Source: Strigamia acuminata (Eukaryota; Arthropoda; Chilopoda; Geophilomorpha; Linotaeniidae). From it: DNA of 64,000 nt. Under the pieces are notes generated by a model, which made no database searches, was not told where the DNA came from, and was given only the letters and a program-made list of their open reading frames with translations. Made by a program: the position numbers and the translations under genes. This document shows, one piece after another, positions 33,446-44,201 of the stretch. The stretch spans positions 7,072,186-7,136,185 of the forward strand of contig OX442317.1 in NCBI GenBank assembly GCA_949358305.1. Direction: 5' to 3'. How positions within the stretch are numbered: position 1 is the stretch's first letter; the number at the start of each line of letters is the position of its first letter.

Positions 33446-36400
33446 TTACCGATTGTGCATCATGTGACTCTTGACCAACTGTCCAGCAGCCAAACAAGAC
33501 ATTAACGACAGCTCACCCGCCAGTACCGTCCCCCCAATTACAAGTGCTAACGTCGCCGCATTTTCACCCGGACTTTCATCGCAGGATCCTTTCACGCCCA
33601 GAATGTCCAAACACGCCGCTTGAGCCGCTAATGATGTCCCACCTCCAACCGTTCCTACTTCGAGTGAAGGCATTGTAATTGATATATGAAGATCGTCTCC
33701 GATCGGTCCAACTCGTTCCATCACCGTGATGCAATTTGAACTACCGACAACTTGTGCAGGATCCTTGAATAAAAATTAAAAAAAAAAAAATTATTTCACC
33801 ACTCGCACCTTATTTTCGCTTCCATTCACCTGTCCTGTCGCTATGAAAGTCGCAGCCACGATATTCGCAGCGTGGGCGTTAAATCCGCCCATCGCACCCG
33901 CCATTGCAGACCCGATGAAGTTTTTCCGGATGTTTAGCTCGACCAAATCCGACACGGACGTTTTTAGAACTTCTCGCACGACATCGCCGGGTATGTCGGC
34001 GCAACACACGACCCCTTTACCTCTTCCGTCGATCCTATTAATTTATTTTTGTGTAAATCCAATTCGAAAATAATGTAAACATTAAATCACCAATTGATCG
34101 CAGCCGATTTCTTATCCGTGCAATAATTGCCGCTCAGCGTTATACTTTGTATGTCCGATTCAAATTCTTCTCTCAGCAATTCGAGCGCGCGTTCGGTTCC
34201 TTTGGACAACATGTTCATTCCCATCGCATCGCCCGTCTCCGCTTCGAAGCGTATGAACAAATTCTTTCCGGTGCACGTTGGTTTGAGCCGCAGCAAACGC
34301 GCGAAACGACTCGTCGAATCAAAAGCCGACTTCATTTTTTCATAATTCTCATCTCGATTCAACCATCGATACGCCGCCCTAAAACCAAACCAAAATTAAA
34401 AAAAAATTATTTTAATTTTAATTGCAACTCCTACACAGCTCTCTCGACCGTCTTAAACGTGACTGCCGGTCCCCGCGTCATCGAGTCGTAGAGAAGATAC
34501 CCTTCAACGCCTCCAGAGCGCATCAACGCCCTACACCCCCTATTTGTACTAGCTATAAGGCACCCCTCCGTCGTGGCCATCGGTACGTAATACTCTTTTC
34601 CATTCATCAGGAGCGGTCCAGCAACTCCCAAAGGAACGGGCATATAACCGATGACGTTTTCGCAGCAAGCTCCCGTCAAGTCCGCGTAATCGTACCGACA
34701 GAAAGGTACATTCTCCACTTTACTTTCGTTTCGCAGATTGTGACCCACGAATCGCCTACGCAGAATCACTGCTCTCAAGGGGTCTTTGATGATGCTTTCG
34801 AGCTTATGACTCGCAATGCGTTTCGAAATCAGCAAAGAGAAGATTTCGTCGTCGGTCAACGTCGCTCCGTACTCCTGAAATAATAAAATTGTCAGAAAAT
34901 AAAATAAAATACTGTTGCAGATTTACGAGTAATTACGGATTGTGATATTCGGAAACAATTTTCGATCGAGCGCGGCTCGGATGGCGCCAAAGACAGACCG
35001 TTGGGCGCTTCATCGACATCTTCCAGCACAGTCTGCGTGCACTTTGTGTCGTGGTCAATTTTCTTTTCTCCGTTCGTTAAACTCGTAGTTGAAGAGCAGA
35101 TCGTGCTGGATGGCGTCAGATCTTCGCGTTCGGAAATAATAGGTATAATTATCTCCTCGTTGTTGTACGACTCGAAGAAAATGTATTTGATAGTCAAGGA
35201 GAGCACCAAAATGAGAATAACAACTTGATCGGGGCTCACGCAGAACCACCTATCAAATAAAAAATAGTAATAGAATATACTTAGTCGACTAACGTTTTGT
35301 CGACTAACGTTTTGTCGATAAATTACAAAATTAGGTCGACAAGACGGCCTGGACAAATTGAAATTCGACTAAACAACCTCTTGTCGAGTAAAATGTTGTC
35401 CGTGAACATTCTGAATGAATATGTACCTGACTAACAAAGATTCTTCGTTGATGTAATTTGAATGAGCAGGTGGAGCTACTTCTGGACCTGACTGCAGTTC
35501 AGCCGTAATAGGCCATCTGCTGTGTGCGTGCACGAGAGATAAACCAGCCGACTAGAAAACAAACCATTCGTTAAACAATTGTTTTCACCGTAAGATAACA
35601 TTATTACCATAATTAGTTTTACTCTTTGCAAGATTAAATTCGGTTTGTGTTCATTTTCCTGTAGAGATCTGGCGAATGATGTGACTTGCCAAACGTTCAC
35701 ATCACGTGAGAGCTATTTTGTTAACGAGATAAATAAGTGTTACATAAGGAACAAAAATAGCCGAATTTAAATTTAACACAATTACTTCCAAGATCAAGGA
35801 CAAACAGGCGGGGAAAAAAGTCATGAAGACCAAATAATTAACGATAACGGAAAGACAGGCGAAACAACACATCACTTCGAGACGTTTCACGCCTGAAATT
35901 ATTTTTAAAAAAATTAAAATTTTAATAAAAATTCGTGAAATAACTCGAGAATTGTATTTATACCGGATAATGGCCCCACTCCTATAACGAGTGTGTCTAC
36001 GACTGTGTCTAAGGTAATAGTTGGACCCAGCAACGACATACCTCGAGCAATATTATCACGGACTTCTTTCTAAATAACAAAATAAAATAAAAAAATTTAT
36101 TAAACCGAAATTAATGGACGATATTACTTGATTGGAAGACGTAAGCGCAAATTGTGCTAGAAGACTAGCTTTAGATAGATCAATTAACAAGAGAAAAATG
36201 GGCAAAGCTTCACTAAAAAAAAATTAAATTTTCATTATTAATTCGTTTATTTTTTAGTGTTTTATTTCCATTACTTTAATTCAGCAAAATCTCCTTGGAA
36301 AAATTTGATGACACTATTGCTGAATACAAAACTAGAAAATACAGTGAATAGAAGCGCGATGCCCAATAGATATTTGGATCCGAGTTTGCGTAGATTTCTG

Positions 36401-36697
36401 AACTGATGGACAATATATAGCACGGCCGTGCAGCGTATAATTGTCATGAAAATGATATATGCATTTTTATCGAACTAAAAAACGAAGAAATAAATTAAAT
36501 TTGCGACTATAAAAGTCAAATATCTCAAGATTTACATCACTAGTGCTGCAATTTTTACTCCAAACACAAATGGTGTTTGTATTTAGCTGATTTCCCATAC
36601 ATAGTATCGATAAAGTCAAGGTAAGTGTGAAAACTATTACTTCCCACGGATGGGATGCACAAAAAAAGCCGTGGGTGTAGAAAATTTTCTCCAACAT
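33446..36697 (-). CDS. HMGCR: 3-hydroxy-3-methylglutaryl-CoA reductase, complete
   Basis: Twelve exons in phase: 36536-36697, 36275-36474, 36128-36212, 35964-36069, 35786-35892, 35608-35712, 35427-35551, 34913-35249, 34435-34874, 34091-34378, 33830-34034 and 33446-33763, giving 825 residues (human 888). The enzyme makes mevalonate from HMG-CoA with two NADPH in the ER membrane. The N-terminus ([14 protein letters not shown]) and the following membrane helices form the sterol-sensing domain (about residues 57-220). A linker follows, then the catalytic domain with TTEGCLIAS (Glu512), DKKSAAINW (Lys645), [12 protein letters not shown] (Asp721) and VKSHM (His820), the four catalytic residues. GDAMGMNM is the NADPH-binding loop. 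Oddities: the insig-binding YIYF of mammals reads LYIV here, and the protein ends at HNR, without the AMPK-site serine that normally follows. The donor of exon 9 could also be two bases earlier, but only 34435 keeps the frame. Confidence 0.96.
35277..35410. repeat. GTCGAC-rich repeat in HMGCR intron 7
   Basis: The phrase TAGTCGACTAACGTTTTGTC occurs in near-tandem, followed by related words in the opposite orientation (CTCTTGTCGAGTAAAATG). Probably a small transposon remnant. Confidence 0.45.
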
Positions 36698-37406
36698 TTT
36701 CGTGATGGATTTCCTGCAATTAAAGAAAAAAGATAAGAAAAATTATCAGTTTCTTATTCAAGTAATACAATTCCAGTCCAATGTCAGTTCAATGCAAGGT
36801 TTTATTATTCATTATGCCTTGTTACGTGTTTTATAATAAAGGGCAAATGTTAATTCAAAAAAGAGGAAAAATATGAAATTAATCTCGCCATACATCACGC
36901 GCAGAATACGAAATGTATAGGAAATTTGATCGTAAACGAGTTAAATAACTACGGTAATCAGTAAAGATTATCTGACATGAGCTGGAAGTATGTTTGTACA
37001 GTACACGTAGCACGACCTTTCTTCAAACGCTGAGGGATTTTTAACTGCACGGCCAAGTCATTTTATAGCGTCAAACACTTGCCAACTTCGAGCTCGTATC
37101 AAATACAGGCCACCATATCTGTGACATCATATTTCGGAGAAAAAATCAGAGTACGGATGCTCGGTCGAGCCATTTAAATGCATAAATGCATTCAATGAAT
37201 GAGTAAATCTTGGCTGTAAATGGTTGTAAATATTTTGAATCATCCGTAAAATTGTTTTATTTTTCAATTCCATTCACATTGTTACATTAGATTACATTAC
37301 ATTATATTGTGACGGTTACGGTATATGTTTTATAAATGATGATTTTGTCACCAGAGTCCACTACCGGTAATGTGTACTACGGCGGTAATTTTAAAACGCA
37401 GTATAA

Positions 37407-37437
<31 letters not shown>

Positions 37438-38130
37438 ATAGAAGTTGGTCAGTTGGCTGAGCAACAATCTGTTTGTCAGACCGTCATCGTCACAACATTC
37501 CAGAACAAAACCAAGAAAAAAAAATTAAAATTTTTTTTCTTAAATATATTTTTAAAAGTATTTTTTTCATTGGAAATTTTTAAAACCAACATTAAACGGA
37601 ATGAAAGTCGATTGAAAATAATATAAAATAAAATTAATATGACGTTTTATCCAGAGAGGGCGCTCCGGGATGATGCAATGCAGTTTGGCGGTTTTATTTA
37701 GACCTAGTTTTAGTTACCCTGCCGTAATGAAATTAAGAATCAGGTTCAAAATCTAATCCGTTCTCACACAGATGCATCGGTGCCGGACACTAAATTAATC
37801 ATTTTATTTCACAAACGAAATGAAAATGTAGGCAATAAAACTTCCGCTACAAGTTTTATTCGTGTAGGTAAGGTTCATCACAAAGAATGGATACACTTCT
37901 CATTGGTACCGTACCGTACCAGACTAACTGATATCCTAACTGTATTTTTAGAATATAATCATTCGAAAAAAAAGACCATTTTAGAACATTTCTTTGATTC
38001 GGATTCATGTCAACTAATTGTAATTTACCGGAAGTAGAAAATCCGCTCCTTGGGTCAGTCTCGGTATCAACACAAACAATTCGCGCCGCCATTTAATTCC
38101 TTTGTTTCATGTATGAATTTTTCCTTTCAG
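36698..38130. other. Divergent intergenic region between HMGCR and the tail-anchored gene
   Basis: It must contain the HMGCR promoter (minus strand) and the missing 5' exon(s) and promoter of the plus-strand gene. It holds an AAAT microsatellite (37403-37440). I looked for sterol-response-like elements and E-boxes but found nothing I can defend. The open frame at 37780-38037 may include 5' coding sequence of the downstream gene, but I cannot connect it in phase. Confidence 0.4.
37403..37440 (+). repeat. (AAAT)n microsatellite
   Basis: About nine AAAT/ATAA units in a row, without interruption. Confidence 0.9.
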
Positions 38131-39042
38131 ATATTACCTCGTTAATGAGGAATTTGAACAGGGCGAGACTCAAACCGTTCGACGGTTATCAAATGGAAAT
38201 AATCTATCAAAAAGCGCTACCTATAAAACCCAAGACAGAACCATGAAGCCCACAACAAACGAGCCTTGGTAAATTGAAAATAAAAAAATAAAATAACATT
38301 TGAAAAATAATTATTTACAGGGTACCTGCTGCTTTGCTTTTTCCCAATCTTCGAGATAAAATTATATCGGACTTCGAAAGAAGTGACACGGAAAGCGAAA
38401 ATCGTACCCCTAAACGAAGTCCCGTTTCGAGAGAAGAAAAAATTCCAGAAGAACTGTAATTATTATTATTTTTTAAATTTTTTTTTAGTGATGTTTACCA
38501 AACACATAGAAATTATGACGAGGATAAATATCGTTGTTGAAAATGGTAATTTTGAATTTAGTCAGACGGACACGGCTCGTGAGGACCAAGAGATTGCCGA
38601 GTGTTTGGTTTTAAGTGCGGCGGAGAAAATTGCTTCGGACAAAGCGGCGGCAATGGCCGAAAGTGTCGCGCAGCGCAAAGCTGTCGCGGATTTAATTGAT
38701 TGCAATCCCGATAGTTCCTGGTACGTCTTATACGGTGATGATTATCAGCCAGTGGTATTGAACAATAAACAATACGAAGAACTCCGAGGGAAACTATCAA
38801 ACGATGAAACTTGTGTCCCCACAAAGACATTTATCTCCGCACGGAGCAAATCGCAGTTGAAGATCATTTACGACGAAGAGAACCGGTTCAAAAGTGTATG
38901 CCAGTTGCCCGGGCCGACCAAAGAGGATCAGAGCCTAGCTTTAGGTACAATTCAACCGGTGGCAAAAATTATTAATTGCCAAAAATGGGTTCGGTGGTTA
39001 GGATTTTGGTTCCTCCTCGTTTGGGTCTTGTGGTATTTCTAA
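38131..39042 (+). CDS. Tail-anchored membrane protein, family unknown (5' end missing)
   Basis: Three exons join in phase: 38131-38268, 38321-38455 and 38562-39042. The first begins in phase 2, so at least one 5' exon is unidentified. The protein is charged and acidic (DFERSDTESENRTPKRSP, TAREDQEIAEC), has an alanine-rich helical stretch (AAEKIASDKAAAMAESVAQ) and then SSWYVLYGDDYQPVV. It ends in WLGFWFLLVWVLWYF, a hydrophobic segment at the extreme C-terminus, preceded by basic residues. This is the pattern of a tail-anchored protein with its bulk in the cytosol or nucleoplasm. An emerin/LAP2-like inner nuclear membrane protein is conceivable, but I see no LEM domain. An alternative acceptor at 38489 leads to a stop, so it was not used. 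Confidence 0.65.
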
Positions 39043-39389
39043 TGAGTTATTTTTTTTTGCCGATATATTGTGGAAGGAACGACTGGAATTAAATAGGTCT
39101 TTGTACAGACATTAGTGGAAATAAATGTGGGATTGACAAAGGATTTTGAATGGTCTTGATTAACTGCATTCGCATGAATTGTGTGAAATTTACAGGTAAA
39201 AGTCTGTCGTTGACGTGCGTGCCGAACGAGCGTCACAGCCCGCCGCCTTGTCATTCTCAACCGAGGTGTAAATATACGTTTGTGACGATGTTTATTACCG
39301 TAAATGCTCTCATTGAGTGCGGGATGCTAATTGAACGCGGTGTCTTGTACAACGCAGGTCTAAATAAACCAAAACAACTCAATTCAATG
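39043..39389. other. Short intergenic stretch with possible Cys-rich exon
   Basis: An open frame starts at ATG 39150 (MVLINCIRMNCVKF) and runs to 39425 into the minisatellite. It is cysteine-rich like the next gene and could include its first exon, but no donor gives the phase required at 39882. Confidence 0.25.
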
Positions 39390-39775
39390 TCTAAATTGAC
39401 CAAAAAGACTAAAATAAATGTCTAAATTGACCAAAAAGACTAAAATAAATATCTAAATTGACCAAAACGATTAAAATAAACGTCTAACTTAACCAAAACG
39501 ACTAAAATAAATGTCTAAATTGACTAAAAAGACTAAAATAAATGTCTAAATTGACCAAAAAGACTAAAATAAATGTCTAAATTGACCAAAAAGACTAAAA
39601 TAAATATCTAAATTGACCAAAACGATTAAAATAAACGTCTAACTTACCCAAAACGACTAAAATAAATGTCTAAATTGTCTAAAACGACTAAAAGAAATGT
39701 CTAAATTGACGAAAAAGACTAAAATAAATGTTTAAATTGACCAAACCGATTGAATTGAATATCTAAATTGCAGAA
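39390..39775 (+). repeat. 31-bp minisatellite, about 13 units
   Basis: The word TCTAAATTGACC recurs every 31 bases (39390, 39421, 39452, 39483 and so on to 39762) with GACTAAAATAAAT in each unit. A variant with TCTAACTTA occurs at 39483 and 39638, exactly five units apart, so a 155-bp block was duplicated. It separates the tail-anchored gene from the coiled-coil gene. It is not a CRISPR: units are contiguous without unique spacers. Confidence 0.92.
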
Positions 39776-39881
39776 AAAGATACGGTAGGTTCAGTCAATA
39801 GAGCGTGGGTGCTTTATTAGAGCATTTATGGTACGCGAAATAACTCTTTCTTAAAATTTGTTTTTAATATAAGAGCAGCAG

Positions 39882-42800
39882 TGGATTGGTTGACACCGAT
39901 TTGTACGGCCAAATTGAGTGTCTCAAGAGACGGAATGACCAATTGCAAGTGAAAATTGATGCTATTAATGGCGAGAAATGTTGTTTGAGAAAAGCGTGTC
40001 GATTTGGAGGGAAAAGTGAGACTGACGCTGGGCAGGAATGCAACACCGACGTAATGGTTGCGCAGAGGAAAGTGAGTTGGGATGGGAATTGAATCAAATT
40101 GGAGGGTAGTTGTGATTGTGTCGAGGTTAAACAGATTACAGATTTGCAATGTGAATTGAGGGATTTGAATTGTGAAGTTAATAGACTTACCGAGGATCGA
40201 TTTTTTAATGAAATGAAGTGCAATCAACATGAAAGACGTATTAAGAGTTTGCAAGCAGAGCTTGACCATTGTGCCAGAATCGAGGTATCACCATTTAAAA
40301 TTGAATTTAAAATCGATTTGCGAGATAAATTTTGAGTTTTTAGAATTAAATACAGGGATAAACATCCACATTTTGACTGATTTTTATTTTTGTTTGTTTT
40401 TATAGAAAGAATTGAGGTGCTGCGTGGAGTTTGCTGAACAACAAGCCGATAAAGAACGACAGAGGTCCGTAAATTGCCGAAAATCATTGGCCAAACTTTG
40501 CCATCTTTTGCAAATGGATTGTTCAACAACGGTCGAAGAACTTTGCCAACAAGACACAGCTGACATTCAGGTAGGATTTATTTTATTTATTTTGACGTAG
40601 GAGGTTAAATTTGGTTGATTTGTAGTGTCAATTAGAAAAGGCAGCCGGTGAATGTCTTAAAAATTGTGAATATTATCAAAAAGCTTTCGCGCAAACCCAA
40701 TGTAACGTGAAATCGTTAGAACAGAAATTAGTAAATTCGAATGCTAGGTGTGATGAAGAGTGTTCGAAAGTCCAGCGACTCAAAGAACAGTTACTGACTT
40801 ACCAGGTGAGTGCTGGCGTCTTAAAATCGAAGAAATGCGGTATTTAAAAATTAATTTCTGCCATACAAAGACTTAAATTTAAGTTTCTTGTGTTTATTAA
40901 CCTTCCCATAGCCAAGCCTAGTTTCCACCATTGCTAGCTAAGGTCGGTCAAATCGGCCTTCTTTTAAAATGCTTCTGCGCATGTGCAGAATCACATTTTT
41001 CCTGGTGCAATCGCATTTTTCCTGGTAAAAGCAGATGTTTTAGGACTAATTTTAATACGCCACCTAGTGCAAACAGATGGCAAAGCAGTGTACGGCGCTC
41101 CCATTAAGGGTGTTTTATGCTATAAATATTAAATTATCTTAATAATAATTGAAAAGCTATTTGTATTTAGACATTATAAAATAAGAAAAAAAAGTTTTTG
41201 AGGAATACAAGTTAACCTCATTAATTAATTATCAGAAAAAAAAGAATTACAGTGATTTTTCCACTTCTGGAATTTTTTTGACCTACCATGGCTATGGGAA
41301 GGTTAATGAGTTTTAGCTATACATTTCGTGTTAGGTCGTTGGTTTTATTGACTTTTGAGTGGTAAATATGTGTAGGAAGACCTCCAGGGCTCTGTAACTG
41401 ATTTAAGTAGCCGCATTAAATCTCGGGAGAATGAACTTTGTAAGACTCAACACCGGCTCAAGGAGTTGACAGCAAAGTGTTCACACCACGACTCCGTTGG
41501 CAAATGCAAAGATTTTGAAATTAAGCAGCTTAAAGATCATATTTCTCAATTGGAGGTAAAATTCTAGTGGGTTGCAGTGGTGAACAATGTGACGAAAAGG
41601 TGTTGATTTTCTAGGCAGAACGGGACCAATGTGTTGAACGGCTTCGTGGTGTAAGAGGTTCATACAAAACGAAGCTTGTGGGGATGAAAGATAAATATAA
41701 GCAAAGATTGTGAATGTTTTGAATTAAGTAGAGACTTTGTAGTAAATGAGATTATTTTATGTGCAGAAAATGTTTATTGGATAAACAAGTTCAAGTATGT
41801 TACGCAAAAAGTTGTGATTCTCTGGAAGATAAGAATGAGATAGCTGTTAAGAAAATGGAAGCAATTTGCTCGGAAGCGGTTAGTAGAATGCAGGAGGTTC
41901 AAAACAGGTTGGAGTGCAGCAGTACGAGTGAAACTGAACTGAGGAAACGGTAACTAAATTTTGGTTTTTGTGGTTTTTGGTTCGAATATTTGCTAGTGTT
42001 TATTGGCGGGGGAAAATACTTTGGTTCCAAATGCCTTTCGATCGGTAAAATGTACTCTGAACCGATACAACGTTGACTTAATTACAGCCGTATTACGCCT
42101 AACTGTGGACTGTGCTCTACTCTGTACTACGCGGAAAAGTAGTTCTGTATGAAAGCATCACCTTTGACAATGAAACAAGTGTTGGTAATCGATCACAATG
42201 TCTGGAGTTCAATTACAATTCTGGTGTTTTGGGCTACTTTTTTGTGCCACTACACAAGTGATACGGCTGGAAATAGGACAACATTGTATCGGCTCGGAGT
42301 GTAGTATCCAATTTTAATATGCGATTTTTACCAAAGGCCTTTTGGCTGTTTCCGGTCATCTTCAGTGGTTGTTAATATGTAGTGGTTGTACTATGTAATA
42401 CCAGGGGCGTTATTTTTCTCTAGCAACATACTATTTTTTGTCTTTTCTGCATTACATTTCGTAATCTGACTTTAGTGGCTAAAATGTGGTCAACTAGTGA
42501 TTTCTGATTTTCTTGTAGAATCGATGACTTAAATTGTAAGCTGGAAAGTATTAGAGGAATACATCCACTGTGTCAAAATGTTCTAAATGAAAAATGTACT
42601 CAAACCAATCGAACAAGTCCTATACCTCAATTACTGGTAACTACTTTCGGCTATTTTCTGAAACTGTTTTGTATTTCACAAATTTCCACCAATTTTATCA
42701 AATGAGAAATACAAACGAAGTTTTGACTGTTTAAATCAGTGGTTCCAAAACTTTTTTGGCTCACGGCGCACCTGTAGGTGATTATGGTGTCCCTGCAAGT

Positions 42801-43803
42801 TAGACCAGCCTAGGACAAGGGTCGTCTCTTTCGATGTCAAGATATCTATATACCTAATCCTAATCCTAATTCTAAATTGTAACTTTTGGCTCTTCTGTCT
42901 CAAAAGGTTGCCAACCCCTGGCCTAGGACGATCAGTACAGGACTTCACATCCGCCAATTTTTTTAAATCCAAGTTGTCCTTTTTAGAACTTTTTGCGAGC
43001 AAATGGCGGCCAACTGACATCTCCCATTTACATTTTTGGCAGACGTTATCACTATAGTTCAATTTAATTCAACGTTTGATTTAAAAATAATGCCTGAAAA
43101 TTATTTATTGTATTTTTAGATATTATTTTTAACTATAGTTATAACATACGCCAAAAATGTAAATGCGAGATGTCAGTTGTCCACCATTTGCCCGCAAAAT
43201 AACGCCATTTTGCACCATTTCAGCCGGATGGTGCCACGAACACAATACAGAATCGCATTACGGTCTAACAATTAAATTGTGCTAGATTTGAAGTCCTGTA
43301 GTTAATCGTCCTAGGTCCAGCATCCATGTAGGCTCGCTGTGGTGCACAGTTTGGGAACCACTGGTTTAAACGAAAAAAAAAATACATTAGTGTAATTTAT
43401 TATTTTCCTCAAGAAATGTCCACCCGACCATTTCTCTCCAAGACCGGTAACTCCAAGAATATTTAGCAAACCCCTTTTTTTGCCTGAGAAACCAAACGTC
43501 TCTTGCCGCTTGGCAACAAGCGTTTGCCAGCCTCCTGACATTCAGCAAGAGATAAAACGAGCGCAGCAATGGGCCACCAACATTTTATCGCAACAACCTT
43601 GTGCAACAGTTGCTAGACAAGACCCATTACCGTGCAATCAACGGCCTCACCAGTGTCCCGATTTCTATCAGTCGTGCAGCAAAGCTCGACAACGAAACTG
43701 TTCCTGTATCGACGGATGCGTCACCGCTCTCCCAATCGCCGATCCCGCTTTGCAATTCCGTCCTTCTTTTCTATTATCCTGCGCCAATCCCACTCTCAAA
43801 TGA
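39882..43803 (+). CDS. Cysteine-rich coiled-coil protein, family unknown (5' end missing)
   Basis: Nine exons in phase: 39882-40071, 40135-40284, 40406-40570, 40626-40805, 41376-41555, 41615-41709, 41767-41949, 42519-42636 and 43414-43803, at least 549 residues. The first exon starts in phase 2, so a 5' exon is missing. Residues 1 to about 410 are heptad-like and highly charged (LQCELRDLNCEVNRL, LEQKLVNSNARCDE, QLKDHISQLE, RMQEVQNRLE), with a cysteine every 10-15 residues. The C-terminal 130 residues are proline- and cysteine-rich and include IQQEIKRAQQWATNILSQQ. Many cysteines in a long coiled coil suggest a structural part of a disulphide-linked or zinc-rich assembly, for example sperm or centrosomal; that is speculation. 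The three long introns each contain one MITE. It converges with Nav2, with about 400 bp between. Confidence 0.75.
40901..41302. mobile_element. piggyBac-type MITE with TTAA target duplication
   Basis: Ends CCTTCCCATAGCCA (40901) and TGGCTATGGGAAGG (to 41302) are perfect inverted repeats. TTAA flanks both sides (40897-40900 and 41303-41306), the piggyBac signature. There is no ORF. It lies in intron 4 of the coiled-coil gene. Confidence 0.85.
42053..42303. mobile_element. TA-flanked MITE, family shared with 48418-48640
   Basis: Ends TACTCTGAACCGATACAACG and its inverted relative ending CGGAGTGTA. Interior words GTACTACGCGGAAAAGTAGT and GGTAATCGATCACAATGTCT are shared with the copy at 48418-48640 in the Nav2 intron. 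It sits in intron 7 of the coiled-coil gene. Confidence 0.75.
42737..43363. mobile_element. hAT-type MITE with 8-bp target duplication
   Basis: Ends CAGTGGTTCCAAAACTTT and (inverted) CAGTGGTTCCCAAACTGTG match the typical hAT terminus CAGTGGTTC. GTTTAAAT (42729-42736) and GTTTAAAC (43364-43371) form an 8-bp duplication with one mismatch. The interior has a second, nested inverted repeat (AAATGTAAATGCGAGATGTC and its partner). No transposase. It is in intron 8 of the coiled-coil gene. Confidence 0.85.
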
Positions 43804-44201
43804 GTTTTACCTTAACATTCTTTGTTTGCATCGTTTTGTTATACATTTATTTACACAATTACATAGTAATGAGACATGTACAAAATTATTTTAGTATATA
43901 TATATTGCTAATTGAAAAACAACGAAAAATAGTTTGTGTTGTCTGTTGAAATAGAATAACTTAACTTAGTTTGCACACAAATAAAATACAGCTCCGGATG
44001 GGTAACTTTGCTAGAGAGGAATACGTTTGTGGGGATTTTTTAAGCTTTTGTTTTATATAAACATGTTTCTGAAAAATAAAAAAAATTCTTTTCAGTCCTA
44101 TTTCCTCAGAATTGTCCACTAAAATATCGACAAAAGCAACACAACAGCGATTAGGTATGTCGCGCTTATTACATGTCACCCTAACAGTGGGAAACGGTCG
44201 G
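43804..44201. other. Convergent 3' region between coiled-coil gene and Nav2
   Basis: These 398 bases hold the 3' untranslated sequences of both genes. AATAAA-like sequence on the plus strand (CAAATAAAAT near 43,978) may serve the coiled-coil gene. No further gene seen. Confidence 0.5.

Noticed and set aside
33446-33448. HMGCR truncated by a premature stop
   Set aside because: The stop lies after the last catalytic residue (SHM), so the enzyme should be active; only the regulatory tail is affected.
34422-34883. Plus-strand 153-codon frame
   Set aside because: Antisense shadow of HMGCR exon 9.
37780-38037. 85-codon plus frame as 5' exon of the tail-anchored gene
   Set aside because: It ends in a stop before any donor, and its phase does not fit the exon at 38131.
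38489-38550. Extra exon of the tail-anchored gene (DVYQTHRNYDEDKY)
   Set aside because: It runs into TGA after CGTTGT and no donor restores the frame; joining 38455 directly to 38562 keeps the phase.
39390-39775. CRISPR-like regular repeat
   Set aside because: Units of 31 bp are directly adjacent with no unique spacers, and the genome is eukaryotic; it is a minisatellite.
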